Source: Bacteriovoracaceae bacterium UBA1018
Lineage (GTDB): Bacteria > Bdellovibrionota > UBA1018
DNA: 8,258 bases
Assembly (NCBI GenBank): GCA_002291495.1
Contig: DBAE01000182.1
Span: forward strand, 21,915-30,172
Reading direction: 5' to 3'
Part shown: positions 1 through 6,449 of the stretch, piece after piece
Numbering within the stretch: position 1 is the first letter of the stretch
Layout: each line of letters begins with the position of its first letter
Translations under genes and position numbers: made by a program
Notes under the pieces: generated by a model
Told to the model about the DNA's origin: nothing
Database searches by the model: none
Seen by the model: only the letters and a program-made list of their open reading frames with translations

Positions 1-362
1 GCGCCTTTCCTCACGACCTTACCGAAGAAGAACTTCCTGACTATGCCTGGTTTGCGGAAAATTCAGACGACACGACTCATCCTGTGGGGTCCACCAATAG
101 ATCTCTCTTAATCAATCAGATACCTATTCATGATTTGATTGGAAATGTGGCTGAATTTCAGCACGATACCCACCCCTTTACAGCAGCTTTCGAGCAGCTA
201 ACCAAAGATCCCGCAAACTCAGAGCACATGCTCAAGCGCATTACCCGTGGTGGGGGTTTTTCTAACGAATCTAAGTTTCTTCAGGTCGAAAAACACCACA
301 CTTTTCCTTCTGGACATTCAAACCTGGTGACTGGGTTTAGGCTGGTGAGGACGCTTCGGTGA
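1..362 (+). CDS. FGE-fold (SUMF1/EgtB/PvdO-like) protein, 3' fragment
   Basis: The gene enters from the left edge; reading frame begins at base 3 and gives 119 residues to a TGA at 360-362. The visible part is the C-terminal half of an FGE-sulfatase-type domain: DYAWFAENS followed by THPVG, then HDLIGNVAEFQHD (the family's YDL.GNVWEW motif with A and F at two variable sites), then RGGGF, and the closing GFRLVRTLR. The segment between RGGGF and GFRLVR contains no cysteine, so the Cys pair that binds copper in true formylglycine-generating enzymes is missing. An internal GTG at 84 could be read as a start, but the frame is open upstream and encodes the conserved YAW...NS motif, so this is not the real beginning. 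The stop overlaps the next gene's GTG by four bases. By comparison with its neighbours the full protein should be exported. Function beyond the fold is not established. Confidence 0.88.
   Translation, partial: AFPHDLTEEELPDYAWFAENSDDTTHPVGSTNRSLLINQIPIHDLIGNVAEFQHDTHPFTAAFEQLTKDPANSEHMLKRITRGGGFSNESKFLQVEKHHTFPSGHSNLVTGFRLVRTLR
339..362 (+). repeat. 24-bp exact junction repeat, copy 1
   Basis: The last 24 bases of the first gene, beginning AGGCTGGTGAGGAC and ending at its stop, are identical to 1511-1534. They encode RLVRTLR plus stop and contain both the ribosome site and the GTG start of the next gene. Confidence 0.85.
347..351 (+). promoter_or_regulatory. Shine-Dalgarno GAGGA inside the C-terminal codons, for the 359 start
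   Basis: GAGGA lies 7 nt before the GTG at 359, within the Val-Arg-Thr codons (GTG AGG ACG) of the upstream gene. It fixes the GTG as the start and implies re-initiation by ribosomes ending the upstream gene. Confidence 0.8.
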
Positions 363-1534
363 GGCTCCTCAGTATTATCCTGTTCGCACTTCTTCTTCGA
401 ACATCCTTAGCCTACTCTGCAGTTCCAACTGAATGTGGGCTATACTTAAATTTAGAGAACCCCACTGCATCCTTTATTACCTACGTTACTCAACTCAACC
501 AGAGAGGCACAGTTAAGAATCACGAACTCGATGAGTTTATTACAAAAATTCTCGAAGGAAGGATTGAGAATCCGATTCACCCATCAAGGCTAGGGACAGA
601 TACTTCAGCATTTCACCAGTATAAAGGAATCGAAAGCTACCTTCGTACAGTTAGGCTAGACCTTGAGCAACTCAGTCACTGGGCCCGATCAATCCAAGAT
701 CGAAGAGCTGCATTAGCTAAAGAAAGACTTCAAACCGATCTGCAGACTAAGGATAGTCTCTACCAAGAAATCAATTTTGTTCGGCTTGATCCCGGAACTT
801 TTGAAGTGGGCGATCACTTGAATAGAACGAAAGCTAGGCTGACTTATTCAATAGAAGTAATGACTACCCCGGTGACACAAAAAATGTGGGTCGAAGTCAT
901 GGGTGAGAACAGTTCAGTGTTTAATGATGGCTTCGATTCTGAACTCATTGTGCATGACGGAAGAAAGATTAGACTTCAACCCAATCATCCTGTTGAAAAT
1001 ATTTCTTGGTTACAGGCTGCTCGTTTCGCTAATCTGTACTCGCTAAGTCGAGGATATGAATCTGTATATGACTTAGAAACACAGAAGAACTTAATTCCAG
1101 TATTTGAAACTAACGGCTACCGCCTTCCTACAGAAATAGAACAGGAATACATACTTTCGACTGCCCTTAAACATAACCTGCGTTTTAAAAATGCAATCGA
1201 AAGCGGAGACAAAAAAGTCATCGGTGAATATGCATGGATCAAAGCCAACTCTAGAAATATGACCCATGAAGTTGGATCATTGAAGTCTCTTCAAGTTCCA
1301 GGTGGAGCTATTTACGATCTCTTCGGAAACGTATGGGAATGGAGTAATGATCGCTTCAAAGAGGGAAAACTGAGCGGTGGAATCAACCCCTTAGGACCTG
1401 ACAAAGGTCGAGCGAGAGCAATTCGCGGTAGTGCATTTTATTGCCCAGTGTCTTCCCTCAATTCTTACGACCGCGGATCTTCGGATGGCAGAAATGAAAC
1501 GATCGGCCTAAGGCTGGTGAGGACGCTTCGGTGA
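359..1534 (+). CDS. Exported FGE-fold (SUMF1/EgtB/PvdO-like) protein, paralog 2
   Basis: 391 residues. Residues 1-21 form a Sec signal peptide (MRLLS, hydrophobic core, then SLAYSA), followed by Cys26 and a helical region to about residue 125. It contains SFITYVTQL (38-46), the ILEGRIENPI stretch (64-73) and an H(86)...IESYL...W(108) segment shared with the other paralogs. The FGE-like domain spans about 137-391: DPGTFEVG (144-151), EVMTTPVTQ (166-174), NHPVENISW (209-217), GYRLPTEIEQEY (253-264), YAW (291-293), YDLFGNVWEWSND (319-331), RGSAFYC (356-362) and GLRLVRTLR (383-391). Aligned with FGE, Cys362 matches the first active-site cysteine (human Cys336), but the partner position is Leu367, so a normal Cu(I)-FGE site is not formed. 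The GTG start is chosen because it is the only one retaining the signal peptide, it overlaps the previous stop (GTGA), and GAGGA lies 7 nt upstream. Substrate or ligand unknown. Confidence 0.92.
   Translation: MRLLSIILFALLLRTSLAYSAVPTECGLYLNLENPTASFITYVTQLNQRGTVKNHELDEFITKILEGRIENPIHPSRLGTDTSAFHQYKGIESYLRTVRLDLEQLSHWARSIQDRRAALAKERLQTDLQTKDSLYQEINFVRLDPGTFEVGDHLNRTKARLTYSIEVMTTPVTQKMWVEVMGENSSVFNDGFDSELIVHDGRKIRLQPNHPVENISWLQAARFANLYSLSRGYESVYDLETQKNLIPVFETNGYRLPTEIEQEYILSTALKHNLRFKNAIESGDKKVIGEYAWIKANSRNMTHEVGSLKSLQVPGGAIYDLFGNVWEWSNDRFKEGKLSGGINPLGPDKGRARAIRGSAFYCPVSSLNSYDRGSSDGRNETIGLRLVRTLR
1511..1534 (+). repeat. 24-bp exact junction repeat, copy 2
   Basis: Identical to 339-362. It ends the 359-1534 gene and carries the GAGGA and GTGA of the following gene. 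A shorter diverged version (TTGTGAGGACGGTGCAGTGA) lies at 7686-7705. Confidence 0.85.
1519..1523 (+). promoter_or_regulatory. Shine-Dalgarno GAGGA inside the C-terminal codons, for the 1531 start
   Basis: The same GAGGA-N7-GTGA arrangement as at the previous junction, in an identical 24-bp context. It supports GTG 1531 over the internal ATG at 1564. Confidence 0.8.
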
Positions 1535-2694
1535 ATAAGCTCCGAATCTTCGGAAGCTCACTCATGCTCCTGCTTTCGGCGACAAATCCTTTCGCTTTGG
1601 CCAACGACTGCGGTCCAAAATTTCTCAGCTCACCAGTCAATCCTACCTATGGGCTCATCACTTATGTGATCCAGCTCTTGGAACGAAGAACAATTACTGA
1701 AAGAGACTTAGTAAGATTTTCTGTAGATTTGCGTTCACTCTCAGATGCACATATTTTTCGGAAACAAAAAACGGCTGTAGATCATGCCGCCCTCATTCAT
1801 TATCAAGAGATACGGAAATACATCCAAAACCCTAATTTTGATCGACCTGGAGTGATCAAGTGGATTGAGCAGTTACTCTCAGAAAGAGCACTCGTCAGTA
1901 CTGAAAGAGATAGCACTGAATTTGATACTGCGATCCCAATGCAGATTATGGAGTTTCACAGAGTCCAAAATATCGAAGTCATGTCGACACCCGTGACTCA
2001 AAAAATGTGGACCGATATCATGGCTAGCAATCCGTCTTACTTTAAGACGGGTAAAGACGCAGTTGCCCTAAAAGGGAATGACCGACAAATCATAACTCTT
2101 CCCAATCATCCGGTAGAAAATATAACTTGGTGGGCCGCGATCGAGTTCGCCAATCGCCTCTCTGTACTTCACGGTTACAAACCTGCCTATGTACTCGAGC
2201 ATCTTTCCTTTCGAGAAGGCACATCACCTGAAAATGGTGACTGGGCTTCAGACACAGATGAAGTGATTATCAATGCCGAAAAACAAGATATCTACCTCAC
2301 CGAAGGTTACCGTCTGCCTACAGATGCCGAGCAAGACTATCTCTTCCGAAACGCCATGAAGGAAGACGGCAATGTCCTCGTCATCGAGAATGAGCCGGAA
2401 TGCACCGATTACGCTTGGTTTGATGAAAATTCTTACGGATTAACCCATCCCGTTGCTTCACGAGATCCACTTTATTTAGAGGGTCACGCATTTTACGATC
2501 TCTATGGAAATGTAAAAGAATGGAGCCACGATGCAGCCTCGATTTGGCAGAATGTGCGCATCCACCGTGGTGGGGGTTTCGAGTCTGATCTGCACGATCT
2601 CAAGTCTTATATTTACGGCACCCGAAATACTAATCACGCAGGTAGAGACATTGGACTGAGGTTAGTGAGAAATTTACCTAGGAAAAGCCCATGA
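1531..2694 (+). CDS. Exported FGE-fold (SUMF1/EgtB/PvdO-like) protein, paralog 3
   Basis: 387 residues. The signal peptide ends at FALA (22-24 before Asn25), leaving mature NDCG with Cys27. The helical region has GLITYVIQLL (41-50) and H(90)YQEIRKYIQ...W(111). The FGE-like domain has EVMSTPVTQ (149-157), NHPVENITWW (192-201), GYRLPTDAEQDY (259-270), YAW (294-296), FYDLYGNVKEW (321-331), RGGGF (346-350) and GLRLVR (375-380). Compared with its neighbours it lacks about 20 residues: MEFHRVQ runs straight into NIEVMSTPVTQ, so the PGTF.MG beta-hairpin that opens the domain is gone. There is no cysteine in the RGGGF-to-GLRLVR segment. The tail is extended by PRKSP, and these extra codons supply the AGGA ribosome site of the next gene. 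The GTG start overlaps the previous stop (GTGA); an ATG at 1564 would cut into the signal peptide and is less likely. Function unknown. Confidence 0.92.
   Translation: MNKLRIFGSSLMLLLSATNPFALANDCGPKFLSSPVNPTYGLITYVIQLLERRTITERDLVRFSVDLRSLSDAHIFRKQKTAVDHAALIHYQEIRKYIQNPNFDRPGVIKWIEQLLSERALVSTERDSTEFDTAIPMQIMEFHRVQNIEVMSTPVTQKMWTDIMASNPSYFKTGKDAVALKGNDRQIITLPNHPVENITWWAAIEFANRLSVLHGYKPAYVLEHLSFREGTSPENGDWASDTDEVIINAEKQDIYLTEGYRLPTDAEQDYLFRNAMKEDGNVLVIENEPECTDYAWFDENSYGLTHPVASRDPLYLEGHAFYDLYGNVKEWSHDAASIWQNVRIHRGGGFESDLHDLKSYIYGTRNTNHAGRDIGLRLVRNLPRKSP
2680..2683 (+). promoter_or_regulatory. Shine-Dalgarno AGGA in an extended tail, for the 2691 start
   Basis: AGGA sits 7 nt before the ATG at 2691. 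Here the VRT codons have changed to GTG AGA AAT and no longer carry AGGA; the site lies instead in the Arg-Lys codons of a five-residue C-terminal extension, so the 7-nt spacing is kept. Confidence 0.7.
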
Positions 2695-3896
2695 TAAGAG
2701 CTGTACGAAGCTTTATCTATCCTTTCCTGATTTTTGTCTTTGCGTCAACCGCCCATGCAAATCCGTGTGGGAAGAAATTTCTGACGACCGCAAATGTAAA
2801 CGACGCTTTGGAAGCATATCTAACTGAACTCTTTCAAAGCCAGGCTATTACCGAATCTGAAATTCAAAATCTCATTGAAAGTATTCGTACCAAGTCGATT
2901 GCTACAATTATTTCAAGGTCGAGAGTCATGACAAACTACCAGGCTCAAACTCATCGACAAGAATTACAAAAGTTTCTGAACGACCCCGATATTGATTGGG
3001 TTCGTATAATGAGGTGGGCCGAAAAGCAGTTGAAGAGTCGCGCTAATGCGATCGAGAATACGCATCATCTGCGAACGCAAACCTCTGAAGCTCTGGACCA
3101 TATTGAGTTTCATCCGATTGCACCTGCCAAGTTCTTACTCGGTGAACCAACCAGCCCTCTCGAAGTAAATTTGACCCATCACATTGAAGTCATGACCACT
3201 CCGGTGACTCAAGAGATGTGGATGAAGGAAATGACAATCAACCCGTCACACAAAAAAGACCCCGACTACCCAGTCGAGAGTATCACTTGGTGGTCTGCGA
3301 TAGTCTTCGCTAATCGGCTATCCGAACGAATGAAGCTTAACCCGGCCTACGACGTTACCCAGATTGCTTGGAGAGATGGAACGAGCGCGGAAAAAGGTGA
3401 TTTAGAACCGAAGAGCCAGGAAGATTGGTCGAGACTCAAAATCAATGCACCGCTTGGTGATATATACCGGACTCAGGGCTTTCGATTGCTCACGAATGCA
3501 GAATATGAATACCTGCTAAAAAATCGGAATCCTTCAAATGAAGTGATATACCCCCACGGGCTAAATCCTTCTCAAATACTGAATTATGCTTGGTGCAGTG
3601 AAAACTCAAATGGCACAACGCAGATGGTAGGAACAACGCCACAATCTCTTCGTATCAACGGAAAAGACTTTTCTGATCTGATCGGCAATGTCTGGCAGTG
3701 GGTCCACGACTACCACTCCAATCGAGATTTTGGAGGTAAAAACCCGCAAGGTCCAAAAAGCGGCACAATGCGACTCCTGCGTGGAGGTAGTTTTCAGACT
3801 TCTGCGGAGTTACTCACGGCTTCATCTTCAATTCCTGCCCCACCTGAAAGTAAGCGCCCAAACACCGGATTTCGATTAGCGAGGACAATCCGATGA
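2691..3896 (+). CDS. Exported FGE-fold (SUMF1/EgtB/PvdO-like) protein, paralog 4
   Basis: 401 residues. The signal peptide ends at AHA (21-23), giving mature NPCG with Cys26. The helical region holds ALEAYLTELF (39-48) and LQKFLNDPDIDW...W(109). The FGE-like domain shows APAKFLLG (144-151), EVMTTPVTQ (166-174), YPVESITWW (193-201), GFRLLTNAEYEY (263-274, Leu in place of the usual Pro in RLPT), YAWCSENS (299-306), LIGNVWQW (330-337), NPQGPKSG (351-358), RGGSF (364-368) and GFRLARTIR (393-401). The loop between NPS and YPVE is some 15-18 residues shorter than in the neighbours. NPQGPKSG and RGGSF make it one of the copies closest to canonical FGE-sulfatase domains, yet the segment after RGGSF has no cysteine. 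The ATG overlaps the preceding stop (ATGA), with AGGA 7 nt upstream. Ligand or reaction unknown. Confidence 0.92.
   Translation: MIRAVRSFIYPFLIFVFASTAHANPCGKKFLTTANVNDALEAYLTELFQSQAITESEIQNLIESIRTKSIATIISRSRVMTNYQAQTHRQELQKFLNDPDIDWVRIMRWAEKQLKSRANAIENTHHLRTQTSEALDHIEFHPIAPAKFLLGEPTSPLEVNLTHHIEVMTTPVTQEMWMKEMTINPSHKKDPDYPVESITWWSAIVFANRLSERMKLNPAYDVTQIAWRDGTSAEKGDLEPKSQEDWSRLKINAPLGDIYRTQGFRLLTNAEYEYLLKNRNPSNEVIYPHGLNPSQILNYAWCSENSNGTTQMVGTTPQSLRINGKDFSDLIGNVWQWVHDYHSNRDFGGKNPQGPKSGTMRLLRGGSFQTSAELLTASSSIPAPPESKRPNTGFRLARTIR
3881..3885 (+). promoter_or_regulatory. Shine-Dalgarno GAGGA inside the C-terminal codons, for the 3893 start
   Basis: GAGGA is within GCG AGG ACA (Ala-Arg-Thr) of the upstream gene, 7 nt before the ATG of an ATGA overlap. 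Confidence 0.8.
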
Positions 3897-5071
3897 GGCT
3901 GTCTGCATTAACTCTTGTACTGCTTGGAATAATACTTGTCGCAGAACGACCTACCCATGCAGGCCCTCGATGTGGCGACCTCATGTCATCTTCAAATACA
4001 GACGGATTGATCACTTATCTCACTCAACTCTTGGAACAAAGAAAGTTATCCGTTGAGGCAATCCGAAAGCTAGTCATGGGCCTTGAACGAGGAATCTTAG
4101 AAAATCCAATCCCATCAGAGCAAGTTCGGATTAGATTTGAAGCCCTCATCCATCGCCCAGGAATCCAACAGTACTTAGATTCCAATATTGATTATCCTTA
4201 CTTACTCAGTTGGGCTCGCAACTATCTAGCAAACAAACAAGATTCGATCAAAGACCGACGTAATACAGAAAAGGATACAGAGAAGTTTCCGAATTTACCT
4301 AATTTTCATCGCATCCCGATGCCTGGGTACAATCTCGAGATGATGGAAGAACTAGTGACTCAACTCGCATGGGTGGAAGAAATGGGATCAAACCCTTCAC
4401 TCAATAAGTCGGGACCAGGCTCGATCAGGCTAATAATAAACAAGAAGAAAAGGGTTGAGTTAAAACCAGATCATCCTGTCAGTCAGATCTCGTGGTGGTC
4501 TGCGATTGAGTATGCAAATCGCCTCTCCGAACAATATGGGCTGGTTCCCGCATATGATCTAGATGCAATCGAGTTTAGAGAAGGGAGCTCGGCAGAGAAC
4601 GGTAATCTCATGCTAGCTAGAGCTAGCGAAGCAGATAAACTTACAATTAATAGTCACAGTGGAAAAATTGAAGATGCGGAAGGCTTTCGCTTACCCACTC
4701 ATGCAGAAATGACTTACATTCTAAGTAATTTAGGTCAAACATCCGAACATGGATATCCCTTTGGCCTGAGTGAAGAAGAAATAAAAGAGTACGCATGGTA
4801 CAAAGACAACTCGCATGGCGGCTCTCAGCCGGTCAGAACTACCCCTCGTCACTTTGTTATTCATGGTAACCCCTTTTATGATTTAGTCGGAAATATCGGC
4901 ATTTGGTTACACGACGACGATGGCTTTTCGGATCGACTTTTCCGGCCCGGCGGACCCACAAGTCAGGTCGAAGACCTCAAAATTGATAAGAAAGCTTCAG
5001 AATGGCCAGGCATTCCTTTGTTCTATGTAGGAGTGCGACTCGTTAGGACTTTAAAGCTGAGTACAAGGTAG
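3893..5071 (+). CDS. Exported FGE-fold protein, paralog 5, with a degenerate C-terminal pocket
   Basis: 392 residues. The signal peptide ends near THA (21-23) and the mature start is GPRCG with Cys27. The helical region is well kept: GLITYLTQLL (38-47), GILENPI (67-73), H(87)RPGIQQYLD...W(107). The FGE-like domain is the most divergent in the array: the opening hairpin is shortened (FHRIPMPG then YNLEMMEELVTQ), EVM.TPVTQ has become EMMEELVTQ, GNVWEW has become GNIGIW (333-338), and RGGSF has become RPGGP (351-355). DHPVSQISWW (193-202), GFRLPTHAEMTY (264-275), YAWYKDNS (300-307) and GVRLVRTL (380-387) remain. The tail runs on as KLSTR past the usual RTLR end. The frame is intact over its whole length, so it is not called a pseudogene, but catalytic ability looks unlikely. 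The ATG overlaps the previous stop, with GAGGA 7 nt upstream. It is the last gene before the only gap in the array. Confidence 0.9.
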   Translation: MRLSALTLVLLGIILVAERPTHAGPRCGDLMSSSNTDGLITYLTQLLEQRKLSVEAIRKLVMGLERGILENPIPSEQVRIRFEALIHRPGIQQYLDSNIDYPYLLSWARNYLANKQDSIKDRRNTEKDTEKFPNLPNFHRIPMPGYNLEMMEELVTQLAWVEEMGSNPSLNKSGPGSIRLIINKKKRVELKPDHPVSQISWWSAIEYANRLSEQYGLVPAYDLDAIEFREGSSAENGNLMLARASEADKLTINSHSGKIEDAEGFRLPTHAEMTYILSNLGQTSEHGYPFGLSEEEIKEYAWYKDNSHGGSQPVRTTPRHFVIHGNPFYDLVGNIGIWLHDDDGFSDRLFRPGGPTSQVEDLKIDKKASEWPGIPLFYVGVRLVRTLKLSTR

Positions 5072-5110
5072 TTTTCTCGTCCTTAGATTCGTTCCAATAT
5101 ATTAAATTCA

Positions 5111-5139
5111 TTTACTTTTTACCCCTCGGGGACTATAAG
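5111..5139 (+). promoter_or_regulatory. Candidate sigma70-type promoter for the second run
   Basis: TTTACT (5111-5116) and TATAAG (5134-5139) are separated by exactly 17 bp and match the -35 and -10 consensus at 4 of 6 and 5 of 6 positions. Transcription would start near 5146, giving a leader of only about 14 nt before the ATG at 5160. The position in the only gap of the array supports it. The organism's own promoter consensus is not known, so this rests on the general bacterial consensus. Confidence 0.5.
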
Positions 5140-5148
5140 ATGTCCTCG
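5127..5148. repeat. Inverted repeat centred on the candidate -10 element
   Basis: CGGGGAC (5127-5133) and GTCCTCG (5142-5148) form seven-base arms with one G-T mismatch around an 8-bp centre that contains TATAAG. A dyad over a -10 box is a typical place for a repressor or activator site, so it may be an operator. An overlapping CCCC-TC-GGGG element (5122-5131) shares the left arm. One short dyad can arise by chance. Confidence 0.3.
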
Positions 5149-5152
5149 TTGT

Positions 5153-5157
5153 AGGGG
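5153..5157 (+). promoter_or_regulatory. Weak ribosome site AGGGG before the 5160 start
   Basis: AGGGG ends 2 nt before the ATG at 5160, closer than the 6-7 nt used at every other junction. If the promoter call is right, the leader is also very short, so initiation here may be inefficient or regulated differently. Confidence 0.35.
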
Positions 5158-5159
5158 CT

Positions 5160-6449
5160 ATGAGAAGTAGTATTTCCATAAAAAAAACGAGCATAAATTC
5201 TGCTCTATTCCTGTCCATTCTATTGATCAGCAATGCAGAGGTGTATGCGAAACAGGAACGTAGCACCGGCTCAAATAAACTCTGCAAAAAATTGCTTTCG
5301 GATATTTCCGAAATCGAGTCGGCTCAATTCAAACTGACACCGACGAAACGCTTTATTGCCTACCTCCAAGACCTCTCCCATCACTCTATGATCGACGTGA
5401 GTGACCTTGGAAGATTGGCGACCGCCATCAAGAATGGATTGGGTCCAGATTTCTCTCTTATCAAGACTTCACTCCTTGGAACACGTGTCGGAGCACGTGA
5501 ACATCAAGAGCAAATTACCGCCTATCTTCAGGACCCAGCGATTGATCTCAACGAAATAAAAAGATGGGTCCTTGAATACTTAGAAGCCAATACCTCGTTG
5601 CAGTTAGACCGGAACGAAACCAGTCATCATACAAAACGGTTCGTTTCAGAACTCACTGTTGTTTCAGTACCGGCAGGAACTTTCGAATTTAAGAATAAAG
5701 CTCCACAAGAAATACGAGCGTTTGAAGTCATGTCCACGCTCGTCACTCAACAGCTCTGGGTAGAGGTGATGGGTGACAATCCTGCCTACTTTTCCAAGGG
5801 GCCTGACAGCATCAATCAAGAGTTTGAAGGCAAATCGATTCGTCTACAACCCCACCATCCCGTTGATTCGATCACTTGGTGGTCTGCGCTCGTATTTGCG
5901 AACGAGCTATCAAAGACACAAAACCTCGCACCGGTCTACGATCTCAGCGATCTTAAACCCATTCCAGGCACAAGCGCCGCGGACGGAACCCTAAAGATAG
6001 AAAGTGGAGAGCTCAAGCTGATCCATTATTCCGATCCAAGTGTGTCGTTGGGATTTCGACTTCCTACGGTTTTAGAACAGGAATACCTTCGTACTAATTT
6101 GGGAAAACTTAAATACCACTATAACCTCAAGCAGGTTATTGGTGACTATGCTTGGTATGCCTACAATTCAAAAGGTCGGACCCATCCCGTCGCTCAAAAG
6201 TTCCCTCACCTGATCGAAGACAAACCAGTTTATGATCTCTTTGGACTTCTGAATGAATGGAGTCAAGATTCACCGTCTCCGGCTTATCTTGGCGAAGTAA
6301 ACGCAGAGATCGCGAAAAATCAAAAAACAGTCAAAGGCGGGAGCTGGGAAACCCCTCCAGAAGTGATTCAAGACTCGTCCGACGATTATTATTACATGAA
6401 TCAAGGTTTTATGACCATCGGACTCAGACTCGTTCGGAGTCTGCCATGA
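5160..6449 (+). CDS. Exported FGE-fold (SUMF1/EgtB/PvdO-like) protein, paralog 6, first gene of second run
   Basis: 429 residues, the longest complete copy. A basic N-terminus (IKKTS) and hydrophobic core end at VYA (28-30), a good signal peptidase I site. The mature protein has about ten extra residues before Cys42. The helical region has RFIAYLQDL (64-72) and H(115)QEQITAYLQDPAIDL...W(136). The FGE-like domain has PAGTFEF (171-177), EVMSTLVTQ (189-197), HHPVDSITWW (232-241), GFRLPTVLEQEY (298-309), YAW (330-332), YDLFGLLNEW (358-367, with LLN replacing the usual NVW), KGGSW (392-396) and GLRLVRSLP (421-429). No cysteine is present after residue 42. Unlike the others it does not overlap an upstream gene; the next in-frame codons upstream hold no start before a stop at 5136. 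AGGGG sits only 2 nt before the ATG, an unusually tight spacing. It likely has its own promoter. Function unknown. Confidence 0.9.
   Translation: MRSSISIKKTSINSALFLSILLISNAEVYAKQERSTGSNKLCKKLLSDISEIESAQFKLTPTKRFIAYLQDLSHHSMIDVSDLGRLATAIKNGLGPDFSLIKTSLLGTRVGAREHQEQITAYLQDPAIDLNEIKRWVLEYLEANTSLQLDRNETSHHTKRFVSELTVVSVPAGTFEFKNKAPQEIRAFEVMSTLVTQQLWVEVMGDNPAYFSKGPDSINQEFEGKSIRLQPHHPVDSITWWSALVFANELSKTQNLAPVYDLSDLKPIPGTSAADGTLKIESGELKLIHYSDPSVSLGFRLPTVLEQEYLRTNLGKLKYHYNLKQVIGDYAWYAYNSKGRTHPVAQKFPHLIEDKPVYDLFGLLNEWSQDSPSPAYLGEVNAEIAKNQKTVKGGSWETPPEVIQDSSDDYYYMNQGFMTIGLRLVRSLP
6436..6439 (+). promoter_or_regulatory. Shine-Dalgarno GGAG inside the C-terminal codons, for the 6446 start
   Basis: GGAG lies in CGG AGT (Arg-Ser) of the upstream tail, 6 nt before the ATG. 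It decides in favour of 6446 rather than the long open extension to 6257. Confidence 0.7.

Larger units (their letters stand above)
5072..5159 (+). other. Only intergenic gap in the array
   Basis: These 88 bp separate two runs of overlapping genes. The first half is AT-rich and the second half holds a promoter-like pair of hexamers and an inverted repeat. I see no intrinsic terminator: the one GC-rich element (CCCCTCGGGG, 5122-5131) has a two-base loop and is followed by ACTATAAG rather than a T-run. Read-through from the upstream run into the downstream run is therefore possible. Confidence 0.7.

Noticed and set aside
359..480. Lipoprotein signal because of the conserved cysteine after the signal peptide
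   Set aside because: The residues before the cysteine (PTEC, ANDC, NPCG, GPRC, KLC, LTGC, GKC) do not make a consistent L-A-G-C lipobox, and signal peptidase I sites fit just upstream.
1458..1640. Minus-strand open frame; likewise at 3814-4014, 6270-6461 and 7361-7579
   Set aside because: All lie inside or across well-supported + strand genes, show no family motif, and have no own context. They are shadows.
3688..3879. Plus-strand second-frame open frames here and at 5773-5994 and 7089-7328
   Set aside because: Out of frame within conserved FGE-domain coding sequence; composition reflects the main frame.
4612..4627. Perfect 7-bp inverted repeat GCTAGCT-AG-AGCTAGC
   Set aside because: Inside coding sequence for LARASE, in a lineage-specific loop; no sign of a site function and short palindromes are expected by chance.
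5122..5131. CCCCTCGGGG as an intrinsic terminator
   Set aside because: Only a two-base loop and no T-run follows on the + strand; read on the other strand it is followed by A residues.
6257..6445. Extended N-terminus for the 6446-7705 gene
   Set aside because: The extension overlaps 190 bases of the previous gene, is arginine- and serine-rich without conservation, and would place the signal peptide internally.
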